Shown here piece by piece: positions 25,223 to 33,812 of a stretch of DNA of 50,250 nucleotides. The translations under genes and the position numbers were made by a program. The notes beneath the pieces are model-generated. The model ran no database searches. It saw nothing but the letters and a program-made list of their open reading frames with translations, and was not told where the DNA came from. The stretch comes from Nitrospirota bacterium (GTDB taxonomy: Bacteria; Nitrospirota; Thermodesulfovibrionia; Thermodesulfovibrionales; Magnetobacteriaceae). Numbering within the stretch: the first letter of the stretch is position 1; each line of letters opens with the position of its first letter. The DNA lies in NCBI GenBank assembly GCA_015233015.1, contig JADFYO010000023.1, positions 1-50,250 on the forward strand. Direction: 5' to 3'.

Positions 25223-25817
25223 TGGTTGCTGGTTTCTCGGATTTTAGCGATTCAACCAGGAGCTGTTCCATTACTTTATTGGACTCATATTGTTTAAGAG
25301 AACTGTAGCCAAAAATTAAAAGCACCAGCCAGGCAGGAGTCGGAAGTCCGGGGGCTAAAAGAAGCGTAAGGAGACTGGCAGAAATGGTTGTCGCCGAAAA
25401 CACGGTGTCTTTCTTAAACACGGTTGAGCCTGAAGTTTCTTTTGTTGCTTGTCCGTATAAATAATTTATAGAGATTTTACCATCTTTGATAATTATTTCT
25501 ATGTCGTCGCCTTCACCAAAACGCGCGGCATTCAATATCTCCTCGTAAGTGCCGGTAAAATTTGAAAGAGATATAATGAAATCCATTTGGTCGCCGAGTT
25601 TTGTTATTAAATCGTCCATGACGCTGCCGCTGTCATCGAAATAAAGAGTAACCGATGCGGCAAAACGGTTAAGCTGGGCCTTTCTTATCTCTTTAACCGA
25701 CTTTATGGCAGCTCTCAAAAATACAAAAAACACACGTATATCCATACAGGTTTCAACCTTCAGCCTCAGCCGCCCCCTTATGTAATGAGCCGCTTTCAAC
25801 TCAAACGCGCTGTTCAT
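25215..25817 (-). CDS. HMA-like membrane protein
   Basis: The 200-residue protein begins with a Cys-poor HMA-like domain (AHYIRGRLRLKV...ASVTLYFDD), a third relative of the domain seen in the P-type ATPase and the DUF454 fusion. A hydrophobic hairpin near 145-175 (ISASLLTLLLAPGLPTPAWLVLLIFG) and a charged tail follow. It overlaps the genes on both sides by 4 to 8 bases. Function not known; part of the cation-ATPase operon. Confidence 0.7.
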   Translation of the reverse strand: MNSAFELKAAHYIRGRLRLKVETCMDIRVFFVFLRAAIKSVKEIRKAQLNRFAASVTLYFDDSGSVMDDLITKLGDQMDFIISLSNFTGTYEEILNAARFGEGDDIEIIIKDGKISINYLYGQATKETSGSTVFKKDTVFSATTISASLLTLLLAPGLPTPAWLVLLIFGYSSLKQYESNKVMEQLLVESLKSEKPATNG

Positions 25818-26050
25818 TTTCGCTCGGCCCTTGTTTGCGCCTCTTTAGTCTTTTCGATCTCATACTCTGCCTTACTCTCGGCCGCTATGTCTTTAAATTC
25901 CTCATATGAGTGCCCTAAAGAGGAGAGCAGCGCGTCTTTCAAAGAATAAAATAGTTTCATCAGGCTTTTAATAAAACTCTTGTTGGGGACCATCTTTACA
26001 AAAAAAACCACAACAAGCCCCCCGGCTATACCGGCAATTATGTATCCCAT
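25814..26050 (-). CDS. Small membrane protein, PacL-like architecture
   Basis: 78 residues: an N-terminal membrane helix (YIIAGIAGGLVVVFFVKMV), a short amphipathic stretch and a charged Glu/Lys/Ala-rich helix (AAESKAEYEIEKTKEAQTRA). It is a paralogue of the 77-residue protein one base upstream; both share AESKAEYE. The layout recalls mycobacterial PacL proteins, small membrane partners of P-type ATPases, but the metal-binding His/Asp tail of PacL1 is absent. Function inferred from layout and position only. Confidence 0.65.
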   Translation of the reverse strand: MGYIIAGIAGGLVVVFFVKMVPNKSFIKSLMKLFYSLKDALLSSLGHSYEEFKDIAAESKAEYEIEKTKEAQTRAERK

Positions 26051-26051
26051 A

Positions 26052-26285
26052 TTACGCCTTGACCGCTGCCTCTGCCTTTGCGGCTTTTACGGCCTCGTAC
26101 TCAGCCTTGCTCTCTGCCACTACATCCTTTAACGATTCCATGCACTCCCCGCCGCCGGATGTAAAGGTGTCCGACACCGAATATCCCATCTTTATAACTC
26201 CCTTTACAGCATTCCTTAGAAGCTCGGTTTTACCCGCAACATAAACTACCGCTCCACCAAATATCCCAGCCAATATCGTTTCCAT
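26052..26285 (-). CDS. Small membrane protein, PacL-like architecture (paralogue)
   Basis: 77 residues with an N-terminal glycine-rich membrane helix (ILAGIFGGAVVYVAGK), a GVIKMGYSVSDTF middle and an Ala/Glu/Lys helix (VVAESKAEYEAVKAAKAEAA). AGGAGG is well placed upstream of the ATG. It lies directly after the P-type ATPase gene, as PacL-type genes do beside ctp genes in mycobacteria. No cysteine or histidine cluster for metal binding is visible. Confidence 0.65.
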   Translation of the reverse strand: METILAGIFGGAVVYVAGKTELLRNAVKGVIKMGYSVSDTFTSGGGECMESLKDVVAESKAEYEAVKAAKAEAAVKA

Positions 26286-26354
26286 ATCGTCCTCCTGTAG
26301 TTGATATATTATATATTTAGTATACCTACGGCATACATAAATAGCAAGTGCCGG

Positions 26355-28691
26355 TTAATGCCCCTTTAATTTCATCCTTATTATAGGTTTCATCCCATTT
26401 AAACACGCCACGATGGCCGAGCCATTGCTGATAAGAGTGCTAAGGACAGGCGATATCAGATTAAGGGCCGCAAGCCCATAAGCCACAACGTTCAGCCCTC
26501 CGGTTATGGCATAATTTTCCTTGATAAGTCTTATGGTTTCCTTACTTATTTCAAAAGCCATAGGGATTTTATTCAGATTGTCGTCAAGCAGGATTACCCC
26601 GGCGGTCTCTTTTGTAATATCCGCGCCTCCCTTTACGGAAATCCCGATATCGGCGTAAGAAAGTGCTACGGAGTCATTTATCCCATCGCCGACGAAGGCC
26701 ACTATGTGGCCTTTATTCTTTAAATCTATCACGACATCGGCCTTTTGCTCAGGGAGCACCTCGGCAATGCACTGGTCTATTCCCAGCGATTTTGCCACCG
26801 GATATGCCACTTTTTTCACGTCTCCCGTAAGCATTATTACATTTTTAACGCCCACGCGGTGAAGCTCATCTATCATACCCTTTGCCTCTTTGCGTATCTG
26901 GTCTCTGAATGAAATAATGCCGCAAAGACGTCCGTCAAACGAAACATACAGTGCCGCCTTGCCGTCGTCGATAAGCGTATCGGTGATAGCCGTAATCTCA
27001 TAATCGTCTAAGGGTATGGAGTTTTCCTGAAGCAGCCTCAGGCTGCCGACAAGCACATTTTTCCCCGCTATCGAGGCATCCACACCACGCCCGACACAGT
27101 ACTGAACCGTATCCCGTTTTTTTAGTTCGATGTGTTTATTCTCGGCATGTCTTACCACGGCCTCGGCTATCGGATGTGTCATCTGAAGCTCCGCCGTGGC
27201 CGCATATGAGATTATCTCCTCTTCGTCGTAGCCGTTGAAACCTATGACATCCTCCACTTTAATCACACCGGTGGTTAGTGTCCCGGTCTTATCGAAGATT
27301 ATGGTGTCGGATCTGTAGAGTTTTTCGAGGTAACTCCCGCCCTTTATTAAAATCCCGTGCGAGGTGGCCGAAATCATACAGGATAATACCGCGGTAGGCG
27401 CCGAAACCCTTACGCCGGTGCCGAAATCCACGGTAAGAAGCGCCGCAAGTTGGTTAAGATTTAACGTGGCCGCAAATAACAGACCGGTGGTGATAAGTGA
27501 GGGCATGACAATGCCATCCGCAAACTTTTCGGCGTGGTTTTGTATCTTCGTTTCATAAATCGGGGCCTCTTCCACCATTTTTACCACCTGAGCGACTTTT
27601 GTGTCATTGCCGGTTCTGAGCACCCTTACATATGCCTTGCCGTCTTTTATTACGGTTGCGGCAAGGACGGTATCGCCCGCCTCTTTGTGGACGGGGAATG
27701 ATTCTCCGGTCAATACCTGCTGATCTACAATGATTTCACCCTCGGTTATTTCGCCGTCAACCGGTATAAGATTCCCTACGTTTAAGGAAACTATCTCGCC
27801 TACCGCGATATCTTTAACCCGTACCTTTACCTCGACCTCGCCCCTTACCACCCACGCATAGTTTTCCTGAAAATCCAGGAGCTTTCTTATGGTTCGCTGT
27901 GAGCTTGACGCCGTGAGGTCGCGTATGTAATCGCCAAGGTGAATGAGCCACACCATGGCTGAGGCATTTATAACGTCTCCCGTGAGCATACCCACCGTCA
28001 GAGCGGCGGCGTCGAGGAAGTCAACGTTTAATCTATGCTCCTTTGTTGCACACTTGTAGGCTCGTTTGTAAACGGGTATGGCGATATATATAATAATTGG
28101 ATAGACGATGGCAAGGGCAAGCGGTGGAATGCCAGCAAGCATGAGGCTTAAACCCGTCGCGGCAGACGCCCACTTAAAGTACGAAAGAGAAACATCCTTG
28201 TCCCCGGTTTTTATCAGCTCAGGCTGCGCCTTCAGAGCAACGACGTCAGAAAGGGTCAGACTGGAAACAGAGGCCGCGATTATATCCGGTATCACCGCGT
28301 CATTATCGTAAAAAACGGTAAAACTCCCACAGTAGTGGTTCACGCTTACGTCAGTGACGCCGGGTTGTGTTCTTAAATAATTGCCAAGTGTGGTACTTAA
28401 ATCTTTATACGAGGCCAGAAGTGAAACGCTTAAACGAATCCTGCCTGTTATTGAGTGTTTAATTTCACACTTAAGGCGCAGTTTAAGCAAAGACGTATTG
28501 ATCTCTAAAAAGGCGGAGGAATTCTTCTGGATGATTTGCTTGTATTCCTCCGGACTGACGATGTTAGACGTGACTTCCGGGACGCAGGCAGCCGCCTTCT
28601 CTAAGATTTTAACCGCGTTCCCTGTGCCTTTATCGAAAGCAGACTGATCAAAACTGTAGTCTGTTTTTGGCAGTGTTTCCATTAAATCCAT
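26355..28691 (-). CDS. P1B-like cation-transporting ATPase with altered metal site
   Basis: 778 residues. A Cys-poor HMA-like domain at about 75-150 (KHSITGRIRLS...YCGSFTVFYD) is followed by the P-type core: TGES at 328-331, phosphorylated Asp467 in DKTGT, the HP motif (MTHPIAEAV) near 506, GRG near 534 and GDGIND at 668-673. The membrane segment before DKTGT, where P1B pumps carry CPC or SPC, reads FGTGVRVSAPTAV (423-435) with no cysteine in that window, so the transported ion cannot be read from the motif. The C-terminal NGSAIVACLN resembles CtpC-like pumps. It stands between CaCA exchangers and accessory genes. Confidence 0.88.
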   Translation of the reverse strand: MDLMETLPKTDYSFDQSAFDKGTGNAVKILEKAAACVPEVTSNIVSPEEYKQIIQKNSSAFLEINTSLLKLRLKCEIKHSITGRIRLSVSLLASYKDLSTTLGNYLRTQPGVTDVSVNHYCGSFTVFYDNDAVIPDIIAASVSSLTLSDVVALKAQPELIKTGDKDVSLSYFKWASAATGLSLMLAGIPPLALAIVYPIIIYIAIPVYKRAYKCATKEHRLNVDFLDAAALTVGMLTGDVINASAMVWLIHLGDYIRDLTASSSQRTIRKLLDFQENYAWVVRGEVEVKVRVKDIAVGEIVSLNVGNLIPVDGEITEGEIIVDQQVLTGESFPVHKEAGDTVLAATVIKDGKAYVRVLRTGNDTKVAQVVKMVEEAPIYETKIQNHAEKFADGIVMPSLITTGLLFAATLNLNQLAALLTVDFGTGVRVSAPTAVLSCMISATSHGILIKGGSYLEKLYRSDTIIFDKTGTLTTGVIKVEDVIGFNGYDEEEIISYAATAELQMTHPIAEAVVRHAENKHIELKKRDTVQYCVGRGVDASIAGKNVLVGSLRLLQENSIPLDDYEITAITDTLIDDGKAALYVSFDGRLCGIISFRDQIRKEAKGMIDELHRVGVKNVIMLTGDVKKVAYPVAKSLGIDQCIAEVLPEQKADVVIDLKNKGHIVAFVGDGINDSVALSYADIGISVKGGADITKETAGVILLDDNLNKIPMAFEISKETIRLIKENYAITGGLNVVAYGLAALNLISPVLSTLISNGSAIVACLNGMKPIIRMKLKGH

Positions 28692-28733
28692 TTAAAAACC
28701 CCCTGAATACTACTTGATGCTTCGTAATTATAT

Positions 28734-29861
28734 TTAAAATATAAAGAAATAAGCAATGCCTAAAATTATATATAAAGCTACAAGCTGCACACCTTCCATC
28801 CAATGGGTCTCCCCGTCTGACGAGATAAAATTGACTAACAGGACAGAAAACACTAAGGAGATGGTCTCAAGCGCGGTAAAGGTCAAATCCATCGGAGAAG
28901 GACCGATGAAGTAACTTATAAAAACCAGAAGGGGAGCCAGGAACATCGCTACCTGAGAGCTTGACCCAATGGCTATCGCCACCGAAACGTCCATCTTGTT
29001 TTTACGCGCCATAAGGATTGCGGTACTGTGTTCTGCGGCGTTACCGACCAACGCAACGACTATGACGCCGACAAATACCTCGTTCATCCCCATCGACTTA
29101 GTTGCCGTCTCCAGTGATTTAACCAGAAATTCACTCATAAAGCTGATACCAACCGTAGCGGCCACAAGCACGGACAGGGATTTACCCGTGCTCCAGCTCT
29201 CTATGGCTTCGATGCCTTCCATCTCCCCTTCGCCTACCCCATACAGGTGCTTGTGGCTTTTTAATGAAAACACGAGGCTCAGTATATAGGTAATAAAGAG
29301 AACTATGGCAATTGCAAGGCTTATTTTGAGATTCATGTCGCCTATGCCTGATTTAGTTAAAGAGCTGTTTCCTACCAGCGTATAGATAACCGATGGAACC
29401 ACGAGGCTGGAGGCACTGAGAATCAGCATCGTAGAGTTAAGGTTGGCGGCTGTGGCGTTGAATTTCACACATTTTTGTTTCAGTCCTCCGGCAAAGAAAC
29501 TAAGTCCGAGGACAAGCAGGATATTGCCGATAATCGAACCCGTTATCGATGCCTTTACAACGTGATACATCCCCTCTTTGATTGCAATGATTGCAATAAT
29601 CAGCTCTGCCGCGTTTCCAAATGTCGCGTTAAGAAATCCACCTATACCGGCGCCGACTTTTTCAGACAGGTGTTCGGTTGCATTACCCATAATCGATGCC
29701 AGAGGCACTATAGCCAATGCCGATGTAATAAAAATCAAAGTGCCGCTTGCGTGAGTAAGCTCAAGTATAAAGGCAATAGGGAAGAAAATCAGTAACATGT
29801 CTAAGAAACCGATATGAAGGTTTCCTATTTTTTTGAAAGTTAAAACCATTTGAGCATCCAT
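28734..29861 (-). CDS. Cax-type calcium/cation:proton antiporter
   Basis: The 375-residue membrane protein has the two CaCA/Cax repeats: [20 protein letters not shown] with [10 protein letters not shown] in the first half, and [10 protein letters not shown] in the second with a following [14 protein letters not shown]. About eleven membrane helices. The family exports Ca2+ (or Mn2+ and others) in exchange for protons. It overlaps the upstream antiporter gene by 22 bases and lies 42 bases before the P-type ATPase, so the three are probably co-transcribed. Confidence 0.9.
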   Translation of the reverse strand: MDAQMVLTFKKIGNLHIGFLDMLLIFFPIAFILELTHASGTLIFITSALAIVPLASIMGNATEHLSEKVGAGIGGFLNATFGNAAELIIAIIAIKEGMYHVVKASITGSIIGNILLVLGLSFFAGGLKQKCVKFNATAANLNSTMLILSASSLVVPSVIYTLVGNSSLTKSGIGDMNLKISLAIAIVLFITYILSLVFSLKSHKHLYGVGEGEMEGIEAIESWSTGKSLSVLVAATVGISFMSEFLVKSLETATKSMGMNEVFVGVIVVALVGNAAEHSTAILMARKNKMDVSVAIAIGSSSQVAMFLAPLLVFISYFIGPSPMDLTFTALETISLVFSVLLVNFISSDGETHWMEGVQLVALYIILGIAYFFIF

Positions 29862-30814
29862 CCGAGATAAAACACATAGATTAGTAAAAACATTGCGCCC
29901 TCATACCTTGACGGCTTTTTGTCGATAAGGACAAAGGTAAAAATTATAGAGGCAAACGCCATCATAGGCAATCCTTTCTTAATAGTATCCTCGGCAACCA
30001 AAAGCAAGCCTGGGCGCGGCGTAAAATAACTGAACAGCGAGGCCACACCAACTACGGAGAAAAAGTTAAATATCCCCGAGCCGACGATATTCCCCAGCGC
30101 AACATCCAGTCTTCCTTTTCTGGAATACTTTAAGGAAATCATAAGTTCCGGCAAAGAGGAGGCCATGGAAACCGCAGTACCGGCGATAACTCCTTCATTT
30201 ATGTGATATATTTTAGCAACCTCATTAATATAATCTACAGTCCATTCGCCTCCAAAGTATAGCATTACGGAGCTGGCCGCAAGAAGGACATATGTGAAAG
30301 CCGTCGCGGGGGCGGCCCCACCCTCGCTTTCCTTTTCCCCCTCCATGTCCATGTCAGGCTTTCTTGTAAACACCGACCAGATGTAAATAGCGGCCCCGAT
30401 AAGAGAAAGCATTCCGTCTGTGGCCTTATAGTAGCCACGGCTGGTCATAAAGATAAAAAGGGCGGTTGCGGTAATAAAAAATGGGATATCTATACTTATA
30501 AGATTAATTTTTACTTTTTCGCCTTTAAAGAATAAAAAAGCTATTCCAAGCACTAAAAAAGTGTTTGTGATGTTTGAGCCTATGACACTTCCCGCAACGA
30601 TTTCCGTAGTTCCCTTAAAGACGGCAAAAATAGACGCTATCATCTCAGGCAGGCATGTGCCAATGGAGATTATCACCGCTCCGATGACAAAGTCGGGAAG
30701 TTTGAGGCTTTTACCGATACGTTCGGCGCAGTATGTAAACTTATCTGCCCCGAATATTAAAAGACCTATTCCCACTGCAAGCATGGAAAAAACGAAGATA
30801 ACGCTGTGTTCCAT
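29840..30814 (-). CDS. CaCA-family calcium/sodium antiporter (YrbG-like)
   Basis: 324 residues with the inverted alpha repeats of the NCX/YrbG branch: [17 protein letters not shown] with [12 protein letters not shown], and [16 protein letters not shown] with [16 protein letters not shown]. About ten membrane helices. It would exchange Ca2+ (or a similar cation) for Na+ or H+. GGAGG precedes the ATG. It is the first gene of the long minus-strand operon, so cation stress may control all the genes below it. Confidence 0.9.
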   Translation of the reverse strand: MEHSVIFVFSMLAVGIGLLIFGADKFTYCAERIGKSLKLPDFVIGAVIISIGTCLPEMIASIFAVFKGTTEIVAGSVIGSNITNTFLVLGIAFLFFKGEKVKINLISIDIPFFITATALFIFMTSRGYYKATDGMLSLIGAAIYIWSVFTRKPDMDMEGEKESEGGAAPATAFTYVLLAASSVMLYFGGEWTVDYINEVAKIYHINEGVIAGTAVSMASSLPELMISLKYSRKGRLDVALGNIVGSGIFNFFSVVGVASLFSYFTPRPGLLLVAEDTIKKGLPMMAFASIIFTFVLIDKKPSRYEGAMFLLIYVFYLGWMLKWF

Positions 30815-31193
30815 CTGCCGACACCTCCAAAGGAATAGGATTCACAGGTACTATATCAGATCTAATGATAAAAAATAAAGTAGCTCTGCCACCCTAAATC
30901 CACCATCACATTAAAGGGTATCCATGTGAAATCCCGTGGATACTGCCTCCAACCATCTCCAAACATTATTCCATCGTGAGAAAAATATTTTCATTAATGT
31001 AAAAGTGTTATGTCTAAAAACCGTTGTATAATGATACGTTACACTCTTTTCCCATAATTTTGATGGTGGATTTAGGCCACGCTAAGCGATAGAAAAAAAA
31101 AAAGCACATATGTTATGATGGCGGGGGTATGGATGCAAATGTGCCGTTTAATGGCACAAACACCCTGTTTACTGCAAACTGTGAGGAGAACCC
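30815..31193. promoter_or_regulatory. Divergent intergenic region with candidate promoters
   Basis: For the minus-strand operon, TATAGT (complement of 30850-30855) lies about 40 bases from the antiporter ATG but has only a poor -35 box. For the plus-strand symporter, TATAAT at 31027-31032 and TATGAT at 31114-31119 are candidates, neither with a good -35. A 7-bp hairpin GTATCCA/TGGATAC occupies 30918-30943, inside the long inverted repeat 30893-31076. No gene is seen. Confidence 0.4.
30893..31076. repeat. 16-bp perfect inverted repeat bounding 184 bp
   Basis: CCTAAATCCACCATCA (30893-30908) is exactly complementary to TGATGGTGGATTTAGG (31061-31076). No ORF lies between. It may be a small non-autonomous element or a looped regulatory region. 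Confidence 0.75.
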
Positions 31194-32486
31194 ATGAGTC
31201 TCGATTTCAAAAAATTTGATTTCAAAAAACTTGAGGCGTTAATGCCGGTTATGGCTATTATTTTTCTTTTTCTGGGCATGTTCGCGGCCAAATCTTCTAC
31301 TGCCCTGAGCACTTCCGTTGCGTCATGGCTTTCCGCGCTTATCGATTTTTACAAGTATGCGTCTCCGTTGGTAATTTTTCTCGTTTTGGCTTGTTCACTT
31401 TCTTATATTTTCAAAGAAAGCAAGGGGGAATTCGCGTTTCAGGCTATTGTGTTTTTTTTGAAGGCCAGAGTGCTGGCTTGTATATGGGCTGTAGCATTTA
31501 TTTCTATTTGCCTTAGATTACCGTTTCTTCCACGCGGTTTTAAAGGCTCTTTCAGCGAGTTCAAAGGGGCGGTCATTACACTATTTATGTCGTTGTCCCA
31601 GAATACGTTTTCGTACGCGATACTATTGGCCGTTATAGTTGCTTTATTATCAAACAAATTTACGATCATTTATAAGATTATGAATAGTCCTTTTACATTG
31701 ATTGAGAAATTTGGCAATCTCCTTTTCCCGCTTATACCGGTGTTTATGTTTATGGTTGGAGTTTACATCTATTCCCTTCCCAATGAGGTTAATAATATAA
31801 TGTCAAAAGAAGGTACAAATACTATTATTTTCAATACCTTTAAGGTATTTGGCATATCGCTTTCAATTGATAGCATGGGGGGGTTATTCGGTATTTATAT
31901 CGTTATTTCAATGTTGGTTGGCTTATCGACATTGATATGGCACTTGGGATTTGTATTTTTTGTAAGAAGATTCGTGTATGGTTTTTCGATTAAACACTAT
32001 TTTTCTAATTACTGGATACAGATGTTTCCGTTTTTGTTTGCCACAGCCTCAGAATCGTTATCGATGCCTCTTAATCTTGTTTTGGTTAATAAACATTTTC
32101 CCGGGATAAACAAAATGATAAAAGACTTTACCGTTTCGATTGGAAGTTATATAGGCATTAATGGAACTACGATATGTGTGTTTGTAATGGCTGCATTCGT
32201 AGCGAAATTAGTTGGGGTTGAGCTTTCTTTTGTCGAGCTTTTTATAAGTATACCCATTGTGATTATTATAGGGCTTGGGGTGCCTGGCATCCCTGGTGAA
32301 TTGCTGCTTTTTGGCGCTCCCCTTGCAGCTTTTTATAATCTGCCCGCTGCGGTTTCCACCATTTTTATAACGATATATGTAGGACTACAGTTAGGGCTGC
32401 CGGATTCGTTTCGCTCAGGAGTTAATTCCACAGACAATAGCCTGGTCTGTATCTATATGAACTCGGTATATAAAGAAAAAATATAA
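31194..32486 (+). CDS. Divergent SDF-family (dicarboxylate/amino acid:cation) symporter
   Basis: The 430-residue, very hydrophobic protein has about eight helices and two re-entrant-type segments. The C-terminal half shows weakly conserved SDF landmarks: ATASESLSMPLNL for the serine-rich hairpin, GSYIGINGTTICVFVMAAFVAK where the family has NMDGT, GVPGIPGELLLFGAP, and DSFRSGVNSTDNSL where the family has D-RT-N. A GAGGAG ribosome-binding site lies before the ATG. It is divergent enough that the substrate cannot be assigned; import of an organic anion or amino acid driven by Na+ or H+ is the family role. Confidence 0.7.
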   Translation: MSLDFKKFDFKKLEALMPVMAIIFLFLGMFAAKSSTALSTSVASWLSALIDFYKYASPLVIFLVLACSLSYIFKESKGEFAFQAIVFFLKARVLACIWAVAFISICLRLPFLPRGFKGSFSEFKGAVITLFMSLSQNTFSYAILLAVIVALLSNKFTIIYKIMNSPFTLIEKFGNLLFPLIPVFMFMVGVYIYSLPNEVNNIMSKEGTNTIIFNTFKVFGISLSIDSMGGLFGIYIVISMLVGLSTLIWHLGFVFFVRRFVYGFSIKHYFSNYWIQMFPFLFATASESLSMPLNLVLVNKHFPGINKMIKDFTVSIGSYIGINGTTICVFVMAAFVAKLVGVELSFVELFISIPIVIIIGLGVPGIPGELLLFGAPLAAFYNLPAAVSTIFITIYVGLQLGLPDSFRSGVNSTDNSLVCIYMNSVYKEKI

Positions 32487-32836
32487 CAGGTATTAAAGGG
32501 TATTAGAAACACTATCTTTATAATTCAAACAGAATAGTTCAACTTGGTTCCGCCGGGGAACCTAAGTCCCAAGTCAGTTGTTTGTCCTGTACACGAGGAA
32601 ATGTGCTTATAAGCATAGACAAGTATATTGCAGACCCATCTATTGCTTAGGAAGCCAGGATTAGGTGTGCTAAACTCTGATGACCAATGGCTTCGTTGCC
32701 GATTTTACTGTGCAGTCTCGCACCTCCTGTCATATCACCTCAATTAATCTTTGCCGCAGGTGAGTCCGCTGTCGCGTAGCCACTATGCACTCAAACACCG
32801 AAAACTGAATCCTCTGCCCATAATCCTGACACGCGT
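32487..32836. other. Non-coding stretch before the CRISPR remnant
   Basis: No gene is recognised. A nested stem-loop lies at about 32542-32574 (ACTTGG...CCAAGT outside, GGTTCC...GGAACC inside). On the minus strand a short frame reading RGARLHSKIGNEAIGHQSLA is open but has no family I can name. The stretch looks like decayed mobile DNA. Confidence 0.4.
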
Positions 32837-33000
32837 TCGCTGCCCTCCGCCCCTGCGTGAGGGGCGACCTGAGGACGATATAGACAAATGGCGTACTGAC
32901 ATGTTTCAATCCACGCCCCTGCGTGAGGGGCGACCTCCTGCCAGTATGTGCCGGCTGCCTTCCACTGTGTTTCAATCCACGCCCCTGCGTGAGGGGCGAC
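32837..33000 (-). CRISPR. Three-repeat type I-C CRISPR remnant without cas genes
   Basis: Two identical 32-bp repeats (32903-32934 and 32969-33000, plus-strand start GTTTCAATCCACGCCCCTGC, end GGGGCGAC) and a degenerate copy (32837-32868) that keeps only its last 21 bases. The two spacers are 34 nt each (32869-32902 and 32935-32968). The repeat matches the type I-C class, whose usual orientation ends in ATTGAAAC, so the array reads on the minus strand and the degenerate copy is the trailer-end repeat. No cas gene is in the window, and the leader position is occupied by a truncated ATPase gene. Confidence 0.92.
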
Positions 33001-33466
33001 TCGTATCAAATGGGTTAAACGGCAATCTAATGAGTGTGCCTTCCTTGCGGTCATTTATTGCCATCTCGACTGGAACCACAAAATCTTCAATTCTAATGCT
33101 ATATTCGCCGGAGAAAATATTTGGTGTTTCAGTAACTGCAAATACTGATTTAAAGCCGACACCGAATTTCCCGATTGCAGTCAAATCAGTCTTTTTTGTG
33201 GAATTACCGTAGCCTGTAACTCCTTCAATATCTTTGAAATCGAAATCTCTTCCGTTATGACGAATATCGAGCTTGTCTTCAAAGAGTTCGAAACTCACCG
33301 CCTTTGCGGAAGCATCTTCAGCATTCTGAAGTATTTCATAGACAAAATGAGACGGGTCGTTATATAGGCCAGCCAAGAGGCTATCAAAGTCGAAGTTATT
33401 TTCTCGCGAGCTTGCTACCCAGTTTTTCCTTTTCGTATTAAGCTCTGCCAAATCCATTTCACGCAT
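33001..33466 (-). pseudogene. GHKL (Hsp90/sacsin-like) ATPase, truncated by CRISPR repeat
   Basis: An intact start with AAGGAG opens a frame whose first 155 residues or so form a GHKL ATPase domain: YEILQNAEDASAKAV (N-box), LDIRHNGRDF and GKFGVGFKSVF (G-boxes). The frame then enters the CRISPR repeat at 33000 and stops after ten repeat-encoded residues (about TSRPSRRGVD). Related proteins are usually far longer and many sit in defence or restriction islands. The 3' part of the gene is gone, probably deleted together with the CRISPR leader. Confidence 0.8.
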
Positions 33467-33480
33467 ACAATCTCCTTGAT

Positions 33481-33493
33481 TACCATTATGGTA
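33481..33493. promoter_or_regulatory. Perfect palindrome TACCATTATGGTA upstream of the ATPase fragment
   Basis: The 13-bp perfect dyad lies 15-27 bases before the truncated gene's start codon. Its core CCATTATGG is the same as in the palindromes around the sigma-54 regulator gene at 36626. Confidence 0.4.
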
Positions 33494-33536
33494 CTGTCGC
33501 CAAAGTCTGCGCCATGAAGTGTAACAATGATATCAG

Positions 33537-33731
33537 TCATCGCCACAATTTGTCAAATCGTGCCGGATTAGTCGCCGAATAAATCACGGTGTGCTGAATA
33601 TTCCTATGGCCTAAATAGTCCTGAATGAGCCGCGTATCCGCGCCTTGGTCTGCAAGGGCAAAGACGTAAGCATGGCGTAACATATGAGGGACACGGTTAA
33701 TCCCGGGGACACAATACTGAACTCCTGACTG
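33537..33731 (-). pseudogene. C-terminal remnant of a tyrosine recombinase
   Basis: A frame of 64 codons without a start, bounded upstream by TAG, encodes the C-terminal catalytic end of an XerC/phage-type integrase: PHMLRHAYVFAL (HxxR), QDYLGHRNIQHT (the LGH box) and Tyr in TVIYSA (the nucleophile). It ends with a normal stop. The N-terminal and core-binding domains are absent, so it is a scrap left by a lost or rearranged element. Confidence 0.8.
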
Positions 33732-33812
33732 CTATACTATTCAAACGTCAAACACAGGGGAAAATCAACTCATAACTTAAGCGGAATAGAAACAGGAGCA
33801 CGTTGCCTTATT

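Noticed and set aside
31141-31157. Dyad GTGCCGTTTAATGGCAC before the SDF symporter as another regulator site
   Set aside because: The half-sites are seven rather than five bases apart and the CCATTATGG core is missing.
32730-33212. Open frames on both strands across the CRISPR remnant
   Set aside because: They are translations of the repeats themselves (APHAGAWIET-type peptides) and of spacers.
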